DNA from: Macrolepiota albuminosa
Taxonomy: Eukaryota > Basidiomycota > Agaricomycetes > Agaricales > Agaricaceae
DNA: 64,000 bases
NCBI GenBank assembly: GCA_027475525.1
Contig: JAMWFC010000005.1
Span: 1,178,001-1,242,000, forward strand
Direction: 5' to 3'
Shown: piece by piece, positions 54,002 to 64,000 of the stretch
Layout: each line of letters begins with the position of its first letter
How positions within the stretch are numbered: the stretch's first letter is position 1
Notes under the pieces: model-generated
Told to the model about the DNA's origin: nothing
The model's input: only the letters and a program-made list of their open reading frames with translations
Databases searched by the model: none
Position numbers and translations under genes: made by a program

Positions 54002-54162
54002 GTACACCAATGTATTTTCTTTTCAGTCAGCTACTCACATCATCTTTATCACCACCACCATCCCCTCCTTCCTCCATAACAGCCATTTATAGCTACAGCT
54101 ACGTAGCGCTTCAAGAAATTTCAATGAACAGGTCGTTTTGGCGGCCGATTGGCACTAAAACT

Positions 54163-54465
54163 TGTTGAAATTGCCTGTTGCATGCATTCCATTATGATCA
54201 TCATTCTATCCCAAGTTCATTCTATCACATGTATCCTCCATGTGATTATATTCTATCACATGTATCCACATGTGATTATTCTTTATTCACATGTATATAG
54301 TTTTCCAGTAGTATATAAACTGTAGATAGATCATCTGAAGTCCTCACTCTTTCTGACTTTGGACTTCAGGTTAGTAATACTTTACTTGCTCAATATACTC
54401 TTTCTGACTTTGGACTTCAGCTTTAGTGACAGTTTCTGTCCCCTGTGCTTTGCCTGTCTTTAACA
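54163..54465 (-). mobile_element. Solo LTR, family F, 303 bp
   Basis: In + orientation it starts TGTTGAAATTGCC and ends GTCTTTAACA, with a perfect 5-bp duplication AAACT (54158-54162 and 54466-54470). It has both 51-bp-spaced units but fewer palindromic units than the copy at 45049. Confidence 0.94.
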
Positions 54466-55263
54466 AAACTAGGGTTACTATCATCTTGAGTTCTATTCCT
54501 CTTTCTCTCCTCTTTCTCCTGAACTCCAATTTGTTTGTGCGAAGAGCTGCAGAGGTGAGTAGGTACTCTCGTTGTCTGTCCCTAATATTCGTGTATCTTA
54601 TTCAACTCCTAGTACAACATTCTCCTTATTCTGTCTCATTCTGTCTCCTTATTTTATATTTAACTTAGACTGTCTTACTCATCGTCTCCTTATCTTATTC
54701 TCCTTTTTCTGTTCATCTATATAAACTTCATGTATTTGTTACTGAAAACTAAGCAATCAACACGGTTGTTTTGTCTCGCTCTCAGTAACTCTAAGTCTTC
54801 TCTCAAAACTTGAAACTCTTATCTGCTTATATTATCTCAAAATCTCTAGTTATTTTCTCTGTTTCTGACAGCTACATGGCCCAACCCTTAGCCTATCCAA
54901 TCCTCATCCTCTTACTGACTTACTATAACCGTATTACATACAGTCTTTATGACCTATATAAAGGATGCCTGCTGTACTCAATCAGTAGCTCTTTCAATCT
55001 TAGGACTTAAAACTGTTCTATCCTGAAGGACTCTAATCCCCAAGTGCGACGTTACTGTGAATATCATGCAAATGTCACATATTTTGAATAGTACAAACTT
55101 CTAGCTTTATTTAAAAACAGTCTATCTTACTCTTGCCACTAGACATTGCTGGTCTGATCACCTAGCACTACCAACAATGTGAGTAAACCCCAAAAATTTG
55201 TTACACTAACCTATAGCATATAGAAGCCATTTATGTTCCACCACAGTGGTCCAGGCCACAGCC
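54466..55263 (+). other. LTR-like remnants upstream of E5
   Basis: About 54660-54880 resembles the 3' half of family G ('atataaacttcatgtat', 'aagcaatcaacac', ending TTTCTGACA), and about 54950-55045 resembles the 3' half of family H ('caatcttaggactta'). Neither has readable ends or target duplications. No gene is visible. Confidence 0.5.
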
Positions 55264-57727
55264 ATGCCCACCATGAAAGTCGAAGAGGAGCAAAGTTCAG
55301 CTTAGAAAAACTCGGAGTTGACCGAGCTGGACAGCTCAACTGGATCAGAGTATCCATTTGCCATGAGCTCCCAAGCCGGCAATAGCCCTGCCAAAGTGGC
55401 AGATGCCCCTGAAGTTTCCCCAGACAGTGATGCCCACCTTCAGGATGTGGGACCCATCGCTCAAGGAGTACCTCACGATGAAGTGGCCAGTGCTGATAAG
55501 CATGGCCAAATAAAAGTACCGACAATAGATAGTGATCCTGCTTTCAGTAGAATTGCATCGGCAGAGTCCATGCCAATGACAAACTGTAAAATTAAGCATC
55601 AATCCTTGCACCCACCTCAGTCGGAGGATAACATGGCCCCAGGCAAAGTGCAAGAACTCATCTGAGAGCAGGTGCAAGCCATTGACCTTGCATGCCAAGG
55701 AATGACCAGCAAGGAACAGCAATGGTATGATTGGAGGGCAGATCAAGCTCTCCACAGCCACATGCAAGAAAATAAATTTTGGTCTGGTAAAACATTAGCC
55801 CATCTGATGAGTTGAGCTCAGAAGAGGAAGTACCTGACAAGGGCAAGGAGGCCGACCCCCACAACTGGGGAGGGCAATGGGCTTGTCTGAAGCCAAATTC
55901 AATCTGAACACCCAGCAACAGCTAGTGGATGTGAGGAACAATACCACTAAAGCCACGACCACAAAGTTCACCTTCAACAAGAAGAAGAGGCCTGAAGCAA
56001 CTAACCCCAGGACCCCAGGGAACTTGGGTGTTGAGAACAAGGAAAAGGATTCAGCTGAGCCGGAGCCTATTTCTTGGAACTAGATGAGACAGTATCTGAG
56101 AGACAAGCAAAAGTTGCTCCAAGAGCTGGACTGACTCTAAAAAAAACAGCACACCATGCACAATAAGAAGGAGCGTTCAGAATCAGTGCACATGTCCAAC
56201 ATATTGGCAGAACTGATAAATCGAGTGACTGATAACCAGATTAGTTGACGTAGAAGGTGAGAAGAAAAAAATACTCACGAAGGCTAGCTCAACCACCAAA
56301 CCCACTGGACAAGTGGCAGAAAAGAGTACACTGGGCCAGGCCTTCAAACAGTTGGAGCAAACCTCTGAGGGGTATAGCTCAGGGGGAACCCTCAACTGCC
56401 AACAGCTATAAGAACGACCTCTAGAGGCTGTGGCTCAGTCACACAGCTGGCAGAGGGAGATCCAAAGTGTATTAGAATATATACTGACAATATCATGATA
56501 GCTACTCACCTGGCAGAGGGAGATCCAAAGAAAACAAGTCTAGAGATTTTCTATGCCAGGTTGGACGCTTCTGGGGCCTCTGAAGCATGAGAAACAACTG
56601 TATACTATAGTACAACAAACCTTAAAAACTCAAAAATTGCCTACACAAACAATTGCACAAATAGGGGGCAACCTCTGGCAAACTCTGGCTTATATAAATG
56701 GTCTGGAAGCAGTGCTGAGGGGCCCACACTTGTCTGAATGGTAAGGTAGCTAAAGAACTAGAGCACCTCAAGGGCTGAGAGTAGTACTAACAGATAGTGT
56801 TGAAAGAATAGAAACAGTAAAATGAAATAATGTCAGAAGAAATAAGAGAATAAATGAAGGAAGAGTGAAGAGATAAGGAGTGAGAAAAGGAAGAAAGAGG
56901 AGTCCCCTAACAGCAGTGAGTTAGACTCCAGTTCTGAGCAGGGTTGGACCATGTCTGAGGAGGAGGAGGACTCTACCACAGGGTCAGATCCTTGACTTGT
57001 CAGATGAAAGCTCATCTGGGTCAGAAAGGAACTCCCGCCATGACTGAAAGGGCAAGCAGAATGGGAAGAAAAGGAGAAGCAAAGGATTGAGGGTAAGGCA
57101 AGAATGTGAATGTCGCCCACCCACTCTGATTAGGCCCACCCTGCCTGAGAAATACAGCAGTCAGGCAGACTACCGAGCCTTTCAGAAGTACCTAATGCAT
57201 GGGACAGCCTATGTGAAGTACAGCTATATGGAGAAGCAACAACAGGTAATGGTGCTGTCTGAATTCTTAGCAGGCAAGGCTTTGTTGGGTGTTGCTCACT
57301 CCTCACAAATGGACCCTGAAGGAGTTCTTTACTGAGCTCTTCAACTACTGTTTCCCAATCGATTACTGGAACCAGCAGTGAGTGTGTCTGGATCAACTGG
57401 AATAGAGAGGGAAATCTGTCAAAGACTATGTAGCAGATCTTGATGAGCTATTTACCATTGTGGGCTTAAGTAGCCACTGAGCCTGAATCATAAAGCTTTT
57501 TAATGGGCTCAGGCCCTCGATTCAAAAGGCACTGCTTCATGCACACTTGAACCCAGAGCACTCTGGATGGAAGAAATTAGTACAGGAGGCCAAATACCAG
57601 GAAATGGCTGAGAATGTGGATGTTGAGGAAGCACACAAATCTCACCTGCCAAATGGCCAAGACAGGAGCTGCTTACAGCGGGAGTGCAGGTGAGACTGGG
57701 CTGAGAAAAGGACCCAGCACTCACCAA
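55264..57727 (+). pseudogene. E5 gag, interrupted
   Basis: Pieces begin at ATG 55264 (MPTMKVEEEQSSA) and continue as a Ser/Asp/Gln-rich N-terminal part with internal stops. After the family A LTR (56407-56912) a capsid-like part follows: KYSSQADYRAFQKYLMHG, VLSEFLAGKALLGV, and VKDYVADLDELFTIVGL. No zinc knuckle is readable. Confidence 0.65.
56407..56912 (-). mobile_element. Solo LTR, family A, 506 bp, in E5 gag
   Basis: In + orientation it starts TATAAGAACGACC and ends GGAGTCCCCTAACA, the reverse complement of family A. Flanking 5-mers ACAGC and GCAGT differ by two transitions. It has no family H insertion, so it is an empty-site control for 4045-4284. Confidence 0.82.
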
Positions 57728-57872
57728 AATGCTATCATTCCTCTTTGGAGCGTAAGACCAACACTGTCTTGAAACTATCCTCAGTCCAGGTTGGGAAGTG
57801 GAGACAGAGGGTAAGGATGATAGACCCTATCAAAAGGCATATAAAGTGACCTTGTGAAAGAAGGCTTCGACC

Positions 57873-58346
57873 TTGGAGCAGCCAAAGCTATGTTGTGAGA
57901 AAAAGGAATGTCTGGCCATGTATGTTGAGGTGGACGGCCATAGGGCTTGGACTCTGTGGGACTCAGGTAGTACCACTACTGGGGTGACCCCACAGTTTTG
58001 CCAGATACACAATATTGCCATGCACCAGCTAGGCAATCCTATTGTCCTGCAACTGGGGACAGTAGGTAGTCAAGCATCCATGCACTTTGGCACGTACATC
58101 AAAGTAGATGCCAGAGGACTGGCAGCCCAGAAATATGTGGACGTCACAAACTTCAATTGGTATGACATGATTGTGGGCACACCATACATGCATAAACATG
58201 GAGTGGTGCTTGACTTCAAACAGAGTCAAGTTATTGTAGATGGACAGAGTGTGCCCGCAGTTAAGGTGGAGGCTGATGATACAGATAGGCGTATGCACAG
58301 GCATTGGGCAATGGCATGCTCCTATAAGGCTAGGAACATGCAATGA
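57873..58346 (+). pseudogene. E5 aspartic protease
   Basis: The open segment carries the retropepsin core TLWDSGSTTTGVTPQF and the later strand YDMIVGTPYMHKHGVVLDF. The domain is complete, but its frame is isolated from gag and RT by stops. Particle maturation is the family role. Confidence 0.8.
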
Positions 58347-58910
58347 CTCCATGGTAGACTGAAGGGTCCTACCATGGAAGATGAGTGTGAGGAGGTAGGC
58401 CTTCAGATGAATAGCCTGCCTGTGGATCACCTAGCAGTTATGCTGAGCAAGGCAAAGTACCAGGAGACTCTGAAGAGGAGGAATGAAGAGAAGTTAACTG
58501 CCAAGAAATGGAAGGGCAATTGGAAGGCAGGACAGCTGGATAGGCAGGAGTGTCAACCTATGTTGTCCCAGATAAGAGTAGAGGATCTGGTCATAGACGA
58601 CAAGGAGAAAGTGGGGCTACTGCAGTCCAGGGATGTGCTAGGTGAGGAGGTGCAACAACTATAGGACTGCTTCATACCTAGTCTGGTAGCATCCATGATA
58701 CAGGAGGGGCCAGCACAGCTGCCCAGCCACCAGCGGAGCAAGACTGACAATGGAGGATGTACTGAGGATGTGCCAACAATGGCAAGAGGAGTTCAGTAAT
58801 ATTGTGAATGGTACCAAGGAGGAACCTCCTCCTTGGCATGAGGTGAATCATGAGAGATCAACCTCATAGACAATACTAAACAATACAAGTATCATCTACC
58901 ACAGCGCTCA

Positions 58911-60530
58911 ATGGTGCTACAACAGCAGCTGCAGAATAAGACCAATTGGTATCTGCAAGCTCATTGGTGGGCCACATGTTCAGCTCCACAGGCCGCCACT
59001 CTATTATGCATACCTAAGAAGGATGGCACATTGCAGACAGCGCTGGATGCTCACCAATGCAATGACAACACTATTAAGGATGTGACTAGTTGAGGAAGGA
59101 GAAGCTCTATCTCAAGTGGAAGAAATGTGATCTGTATGCAGACTGCATTGATTGTCTGAGACATTTGATTGACCATTGGGATATCCACCCTGACCAGGAT
59201 AAGCTGGACCGTATATGCAAATGGCAGATCCCACATAATTACAATGATATTCAGAGAGGTTTGTAGGACTCATCAACTATATCGGAACATTCCTGCCAAT
59301 ATAACGGCATATACAGGACTATTGATGTCAATGACCCAAAATGGGGCATTCTACATCAATGATGTTTTGACATGATCAAGCAAATATGCGACCAGACACC
59401 TATTATTTGTCTGATCGACTCTCAAAATGACGAGCCAATATGGGTCATTTGTAATGTGTCAAAAACGGGAGTTGGAGCTATGTATGGACAAGGCTTCAAT
59501 TGGCAGAAGTGCTGCCCAGCAGGATTCATGTCTAAGAAGTTTATGAACACCCAGCAGAACTATGCTGTGCATGAACTAGAGACATTGGCCATACTCAAGA
59601 TGTTGCTGAAATGGGAAGACAAACTAATGGGGTACAAGATCCATATTATTACAGATTATAAGGCCTTAGAGTTTTTCAAGATGCAGGCATCCCTCTCCCT
59701 GCAGCAGAGGAGATGGATAGATTATATGTCTTGATATGACTTTGACATCACGTATATCAAAAGTGAGTTAAACAGAGTAGTGGACTGTTTGTCATGCTAC
59801 TTTGAGAGTGACTCAGGGGACAAGGAATATGCAGCACACAAGTACATGGATGCCGATGTGCACATTGACCCACAAGGAGATGACCTGCCCTATCAGTGCT
59901 ATAGGGAGGTGAAGGACAATGTCATCAATGTGAGTGCAGGAACACCAGTATCAGCAATGACTGGTGGACCAGCAAGAAGATTGTGATCTTCAAGCACAGC
60001 TACTGCATGAGCACAAACCACCAGTGGAGGATCATCAGACAATTAGGGATGCCATGGCAGAGGGGACACCCTTGCTGCTGCTCAACTATGAGGATGACAT
60101 GTTTTGGCGCTGCATACAAGTGGAGTATGGTCATGATACCATGTTTGCTGCTGTGCTGGGACAGCTTAAAGACCACCCTTGATTCATTGTGTGGAATAAC
60201 TGGGTATGGATGGATAACCTTCTTGAGGAACGGGTGCTGTGCATTCCCCACAAACAAACCTTGATGATGGACATTGTAAGCCAAGGCCATTCGGTGGTGG
60301 GCCACTTTGGCCCACAAAAGACACTGGAATACCTTCAGCGCCAGTACTGGTGGCCAAAGATGCATGATGACATGGGCAAGTACTGCTTGTTGTGTGAGCA
60401 GTGCATGTGGTCAAAGCCTTCAAACCGTAAACTGGCAGGAAAGCTGCACTCGCTTCCCCTGCCCACTAAACTCTGAGACTCAATTGGAATGGACTTCATT
60501 GGCTGGGGCTTTCTTGAAGTCTTAGAAAGT
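58911..60530 (+). pseudogene. E5 RT remnant, RNase H and integrase zinc module
   Basis: LCIPKKDGTLQTALDAHQCND marks the RT fingers. The palm with the catalytic YxDD is missing: sequence jumps near 59092 from IKDVTS to LYLKWKKCDLYADC, the thumb side. RNase H follows (59372-59734: VICNVSKTGVGAMYG, YAVHELETLAIL, IITDYKALEFF), broken by a TGA before YDFDITY. The integrase zinc module reads HSVVGHFGPQKTLEYL and YCLLCEQCMWSK (60189-60476), then DSIGMDFIG, after which the core is lost. Confidence 0.75.
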
Positions 60531-61254
60531 TTCCTCTAATCCACACTGGTGCTTGATGATAAGGTTGATGTATTGAGTGCTTTACAGAATAAGTATTCTG
60601 CAATGCAGAAGAAGGTTCTCAATAAACTCCAGCCTAAGTAGTTCACTCTCTGGGAACCACTGAGCCTTTGTCTACCAATAGACTTCCAATAAGAGGTGTT
60701 CAATAAACTCTAGCCTAAGTAGTTCACTCTCTGGGAACCATCAAGCCTTTGCCTATCAAATGCCTGTCTATTCTCTACTAAACTTGGGCTATTTATACTA
60801 TTTTTCTGGTGCACAGACCACTATCTACACCTGACTCTTTGTTGTAAACTCCCTAGCCTCCGAAACATATTTGATAGTTCAATTTCCCTTTTGGGAAGCC
60901 TGTTTTGGTGCCACCAGTTCCACTATTCAACTTCTTGTTCCACCATTCCTCTGGATGTTTCTGATTGCCACTTCCCCATTTGCTTCTGCTCTATTTAGCA
61001 CAATCATTCCCTGCATTCCATGCTTCTTTTGACATCCCTCCATGCTTCTTGAGTTGATAGCTTGAGCTGGTCCCTGCCTTTGTTCTGTACTGTCTGTGTA
61101 TTTATTGAGGTGTTTTGGAGATATATTTTTGTTGAGACTGCTACCAGGAGGCTTACAATTTTCAGCCCACAATTAAATGTTTATTTTGACTTCTGGTGCA
61201 TGGTGTGTCTCTGACTGCTGGTACAGCATTGTATCACTGTATGTGACAAATGAA
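60531..61254. other. Unidentified segment replacing E5 integrase core
   Basis: The E5 frame stops after the first integrase motif and resumes only at about 61255 with PEPYNFGAADDQE. The segment between has a TATA-like 'ctatttatactatt' and an imperfect 81-bp-period repeat at 60618-60770 ('caataaactc', 'ctaagtagttcactctctgggaacca'). It may be an LTR plus deletion; no ends could be fixed. Confidence 0.45.
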
Positions 61255-61530
61255 GATGGGCTGTTTCCTAATTGAGCAGTGCCAGAACCATATAATTTTG
61301 GCGCTGCTGATGACCAGGAATAGTTTGTTGATGACCTCATAGGTCACTGATGGAGCAAGAAAGAGGGTCTTGAATTTGAGGTTCAGTGGAGCCTTGGAGA
61401 CACAATATGGGAACCGTTGAAGGTGGTGTTTAAGCTGGAAGCTCTAGATAGATACCTAGAGCTGCAGGGTGTGGCACATCCTGCACAGCTGGCAAGGCAC
61501 GTAACTCAAGTGGCAAAGTGAGTGGGTGGC
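61255..61530 (+). pseudogene. E5 C-terminal chromodomain-like segment
   Basis: PEPYNFGAADDQE-stop-FVDDLIGH-stop-WSKKEGLEFEVQWSLGDTIWEP resembles the chromodomain tail of this Gypsy group, followed by LEALDRYLELQGV. Stops match former Trp or Arg codons. Confidence 0.65.
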
Positions 61531-63162
61531 ATCACAGAACTAACATAATGGGCACACTGCTTAGCTAAGTGGCTGAGTGGTGGCCAGATGACACTGAGTT
61601 GCTGCCAGCACTTAGGTAAGTGATGGCGTGGGGGGGAGACAGGCTGGCCGGCTGACACTGAGTAGCCTCCATCACTTATGTATGTGATGGCATGGAGGAA
61701 GACATGTCATGGAAGTTTGGTGTCATTGTACAAGGCACCTGTTACAGCAATGAATGAGCAACAGCAACAGCAACAGCAATCTGTGGTGATGAGCCAGGGC
61801 CCCATGGGTCCTGATCAACAACAGCAACAGCAAGTAGAAGGGTACCTTGTCCAGGGTGCCCAACAAAATCTGAGTGGCTTCCCCACTCAGAGCATGGCTA
61901 TGCCAGCCCCTGTGTTTATGGACTGGCCCACATCAACCAATGCAGGAGTATGGGCAAGGCCAGCCCCTGATATACATGCCCTTCCCTATGCCCCAGTATG
62001 TGGGGCAGCTGTTTTAGCCATGGGGCATGATGCCCCAGGCCCCAGCGCTGATGCAACCAGCTATGGCTCCAGCTGCAGCTCAAGGCACCAGAACAATCTA
62101 AGCAGTGCCCTCAGTGTTTCATCAGGTAGTACAGGGATCATTGATGGGGATGCCCATGTACTAGCCCATGGTCATGCCACCAGTGGTGCAGAAGCCACAA
62201 CCAATGGAAGTGGATGAGGACCTCCATCTCATGAGGGTGCCAACCACACTCCAAGGGCCAGGGGGAGTGGCAAGGCAGGGCCAACCTCCATTGAGGGGGG
62301 ACCAGCAGCATCAGATGTCTTCTTATTGCAGGGAGACGTCCTGAGCATCACCCCCACCAATTGCGGGCCTGTCCTGCACAGGAGGAAGTTGGAGGTCCGG
62401 ACCTCCTCCCCATCTAGCTCCCTGCGTATGGTTGCTGTCTCCCAGGTGGCAATGAGCATCTGCTGGGAGGGGCTGGCCAGAGCATATCTCAATCTGGCGG
62501 CTGGCAGATGCCTGCCCACCCTCATGCAACAGCAGAGGGGCAGGAGGAGTCAGCCCAGCACTATAAGCAGAAGAAGGGTGGCCAGGGAGATCTTGAGCAG
62601 GTGCTATTTGTGGAGAATGTGCCTGCAGAAGCGAGCGCAGCAACCATTTGTTTTGTGCCAGGGGCACCATTGGAGGTACTGCAGGCAGTATACACTGCAG
62701 GAACTGTGTTGACTAATCCTCGTTCAGAGGATCAGTGTGAGAATAGAATGGGCAGGGAGATGAACAGCAAGGACGAGGCCTATGATGGGATGGCCTGTCA
62801 GAGGAGGATGAAACTCCTCAGCAATGGCAAGTGTGCAGGGCACAAAACAAGAAGCAGCAGGCAAAGTGCAGGGTGAACAAGGAGTGGGCTGCCAAGCTTA
62901 GGACCAACTTGGCAGAGCAAGCCACCGGGAGGATTCCTGATGAATTAGGAGTAGTAATATTCTCTCCAATGGATGTGGAGAGGTCGAACACATTCTTTGG
63001 TGGTGGTCTGGACTGCTACTCACCTGAGGCAAACAAGGTCTGGGTGGTAATCATGTGGTCCAGGCCTGAAATTATGAGCAGTCCCATAAAGAGCATTATA
63101 ATGATGGGACCTACCACCTGAACAAAATCATGTTCAGAGGGTTCCCTTGCAATCCATACAAA
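61531..63162 (+). pseudogene. Unrecognised broken gene with poly-Gln tract, part 1
   Basis: Near 61751 a Met is followed by Gln runs (CAA/CAG repeats at 61759-61781 and 61818-61836), then Pro/Met/Gln-rich sequence (QSMAMPAPVF; in another frame MMPQAPALMQPAM). Further on, AKLRTNLAEQATGRIPDELG, VIFSPMDVERSNTFFGGGL and NKIMFRGFPCNPYK are readable in frames broken by stops and shifts. I do not recognise the family. By position it may be an accessory gene of E5 or a separate element. Confidence 0.4.
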
Positions 63163-63444
63163 TGTTAAAGACAGGCAAAGCACAGGGGACAGAAACTGTC
63201 ACTAAAGCTGAAGTCCAAAGTCAGAAAGAGTGAGGACTTCAGATGATCTATCTACAGTTTATATACTACTGGAAAACTATATACATGTGAATAAAGAATA
63301 ATCACATGTGGATACATGTGATAAAATATAATCACATGGAGGATACATGTGATAAAGTATAATCACATGTGGATACATGTGATAGAATGAACTTGGGATA
63401 GAATGATGATTATAATGGAATGCATGCAACAGGCAATTTCAACA
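63163..63444 (+). mobile_element. Solo LTR, family F, 282 bp
   Basis: Starts TGTTAAAGACAGG, ends GCAATTTCAACA, with a perfect 5-bp duplication ACAAA (63158-63162 and 63445-63449). It lacks one 51-bp unit present in the other two copies. Removing it and one duplication joins CNPYK to LCQLYQ in frame. Confidence 0.95.
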
Positions 63445-63999
63445 ACAAACTGTGCCAACTGTACCAGTCTGTACATAATGGTCATCAGTCATGATACATG
63501 TGCATTGACGCATATTACCTGCTTCAAGAGTTTAAGCAGATAAGTACTAACTGCACTCCAGAGCTGCAGGACCATACCATGCAGATGGTGCTGATGGACC
63601 CACAATACAAGGTAATTACACCTCTACTCAGCCTCTCAGCAAATGAAATGCTGCTGATGGTGCTGCCTGTTCTATTGGATATGATCCGGTAGAAGGAATG
63701 GCAGGGCCACAAGAGGTTTATGATCCCTGGATTCACATCTGAGGATCTGGTCCACACTTTGGACCTTGAAAAGATCACCCAGCATTTGCTGTACTTTTGT
63801 CAGCTGGAAATACCAAATGCTGCACTGGGCATAGCATTTGACTTTGCAGACCAAGTGCACTGGTGCACGGTGCTGGAGTATGTGTTAGTGCAAGTCCTCG
63901 CACCCCAAAGCAGAAGCCAAACTGTGTTCTCATGATACTTGGCCTTTGTATTTGCATGCCCCCACCTCTATTATGAGGCAATCAAGGCATACAATTGAG
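63445..63999 (+). pseudogene. Unrecognised broken gene, part 2
   Basis: It continues the frame before the family F LTR: LCQLYQSVHNGHQS-stop-YMCIDAYYLLQEFKQ, LSANEMLLMVLPVLLDMIR-stop-KEWQGHKRFMIPGF and LVHTLDLEKITQHLL. It is mostly helical with no known motif, has three TGA or TAG stops, and the right side runs toward the window edge. Confidence 0.4.
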
Positions 64000-64000
64000 C

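Larger units (their letters stand above)
36574..54162 (+). mobile_element. E3: tyrosine-recombinase (DIRS/Ngaro-type) retrotransposon, interrupted
   Basis: It carries a Gag-like frame, a DIRS/Ngaro-type RT plus RNase H and a tyrosine recombinase instead of an integrase. Two insertions split the RT/RNase H: a C-type LTR (39056-40026, duplication CCGG) and the whole E4 element (40863-52701). The outer ends are uncertain; I could not find the split direct or inverted repeats expected of this order. Confidence 0.85.
55264..61530 (+). mobile_element. E5: decayed Gypsy element with chromodomain-like end
   Basis: Gag, protease, remnants of RT, RNase H, an integrase zinc module and a C-terminal chromodomain-like segment lie in order on the + strand. 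A family A LTR interrupts gag, and an unidentified ~720-bp segment replaces the integrase core. It is TG/CA-rich with many stops, so it is one of the oldest elements here. Confidence 0.8.

Noticed and set aside
60618..60770. Imperfect tandem repeat at 60.6-60.8 kb as another assembly scar
   Set aside because: Its period is 81, not 77, and the units differ at several bases, so it looks like a genuine old duplication.
1..64000. tRNA, rRNA, CRISPR arrays, telomeric repeats
   Set aside because: No cloverleaf with A/B boxes, no regularly spaced identical short repeats and no telomere-like arrays were found by eye.

Overview
The window looks like a transposon-choked stretch of a basidiomycete (probably Agaricomycete) genome. 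The evidence is short GT-AG introns of about 45-95 bp, a 10-exon CE8 pectin methylesterase, Ty3/Gypsy chromoviruses with C-terminal chromodomains, a lineage of Gypsy elements whose reverse transcriptase reads FIDD, a tyrosine-recombinase (DIRS/Ngaro-type) retrotransposon and a Copia element. Only three credible host genes are present: a secreted PEBP-like protein (9-809, +), the pectin methylesterase (879-2581, -), and a deaminase-fold protein of the OTT_1508 type (28697-29974, -). I saw no tRNA, rRNA or CRISPR signals.

Layout. 1-2.6 kb: two convergent host genes. 3.5-8.2 kb: solo LTRs and old repeats. 8.2-16.4 kb: GC-rich Gypsy chromovirus E1 (5' end missing), carrying a spliced antisense gene between integrase and 3' LTR. 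16.4-20.8 kb: nested and inverted LTRs of the E4 family around a relic of an E4-type accessory gene. 21.8-27.7 kb: Copia element E6 (-), which landed 3 bp inside a solo LTR. 28.7-30.0 kb: deaminase gene. 30.0-36.3 kb: E2, a complete and apparently young Gypsy chromovirus (-) with LTRs that look identical, open gag and pol, a -1 frameshift heptamer and a Tf1-like self-priming signature. About 36.6-54.2 kb: tyrosine-recombinase retrotransposon E3, split by an LTR (39.1-40.0 kb) and by the 11.8-kb Gypsy element E4 (40.9-52.7 kb), which also carries a spliced antisense gene. 54.5-64 kb: decayed Gypsy element E5 with inserted solo LTRs and an unrecognised broken gene.

Target-site duplications (TSDs) order many of the insertions: 5 bp for families A, F, G, H, E1, E2 and E6; 4 bp for the E4/B/C family. 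Premature stops in E1, E3, E4 and E5 are mostly TGA where the family has arginine (CGA to TGA), which fits repeat-directed or methylation-driven C-to-T decay.

The two strongest biological observations are (i) spliced antisense genes with a Cys6-type metal-cluster signature in two different Gypsy elements, one with a second relic copy elsewhere in the window, and (ii) the complete E2 element, whose LTR points straight into the deaminase gene. The strongest technical observation is at least twelve tandem duplications of exactly 77-bp period, all inside repeats and probably assembly artefacts; they create many of the frame breaks in E1 and E4.
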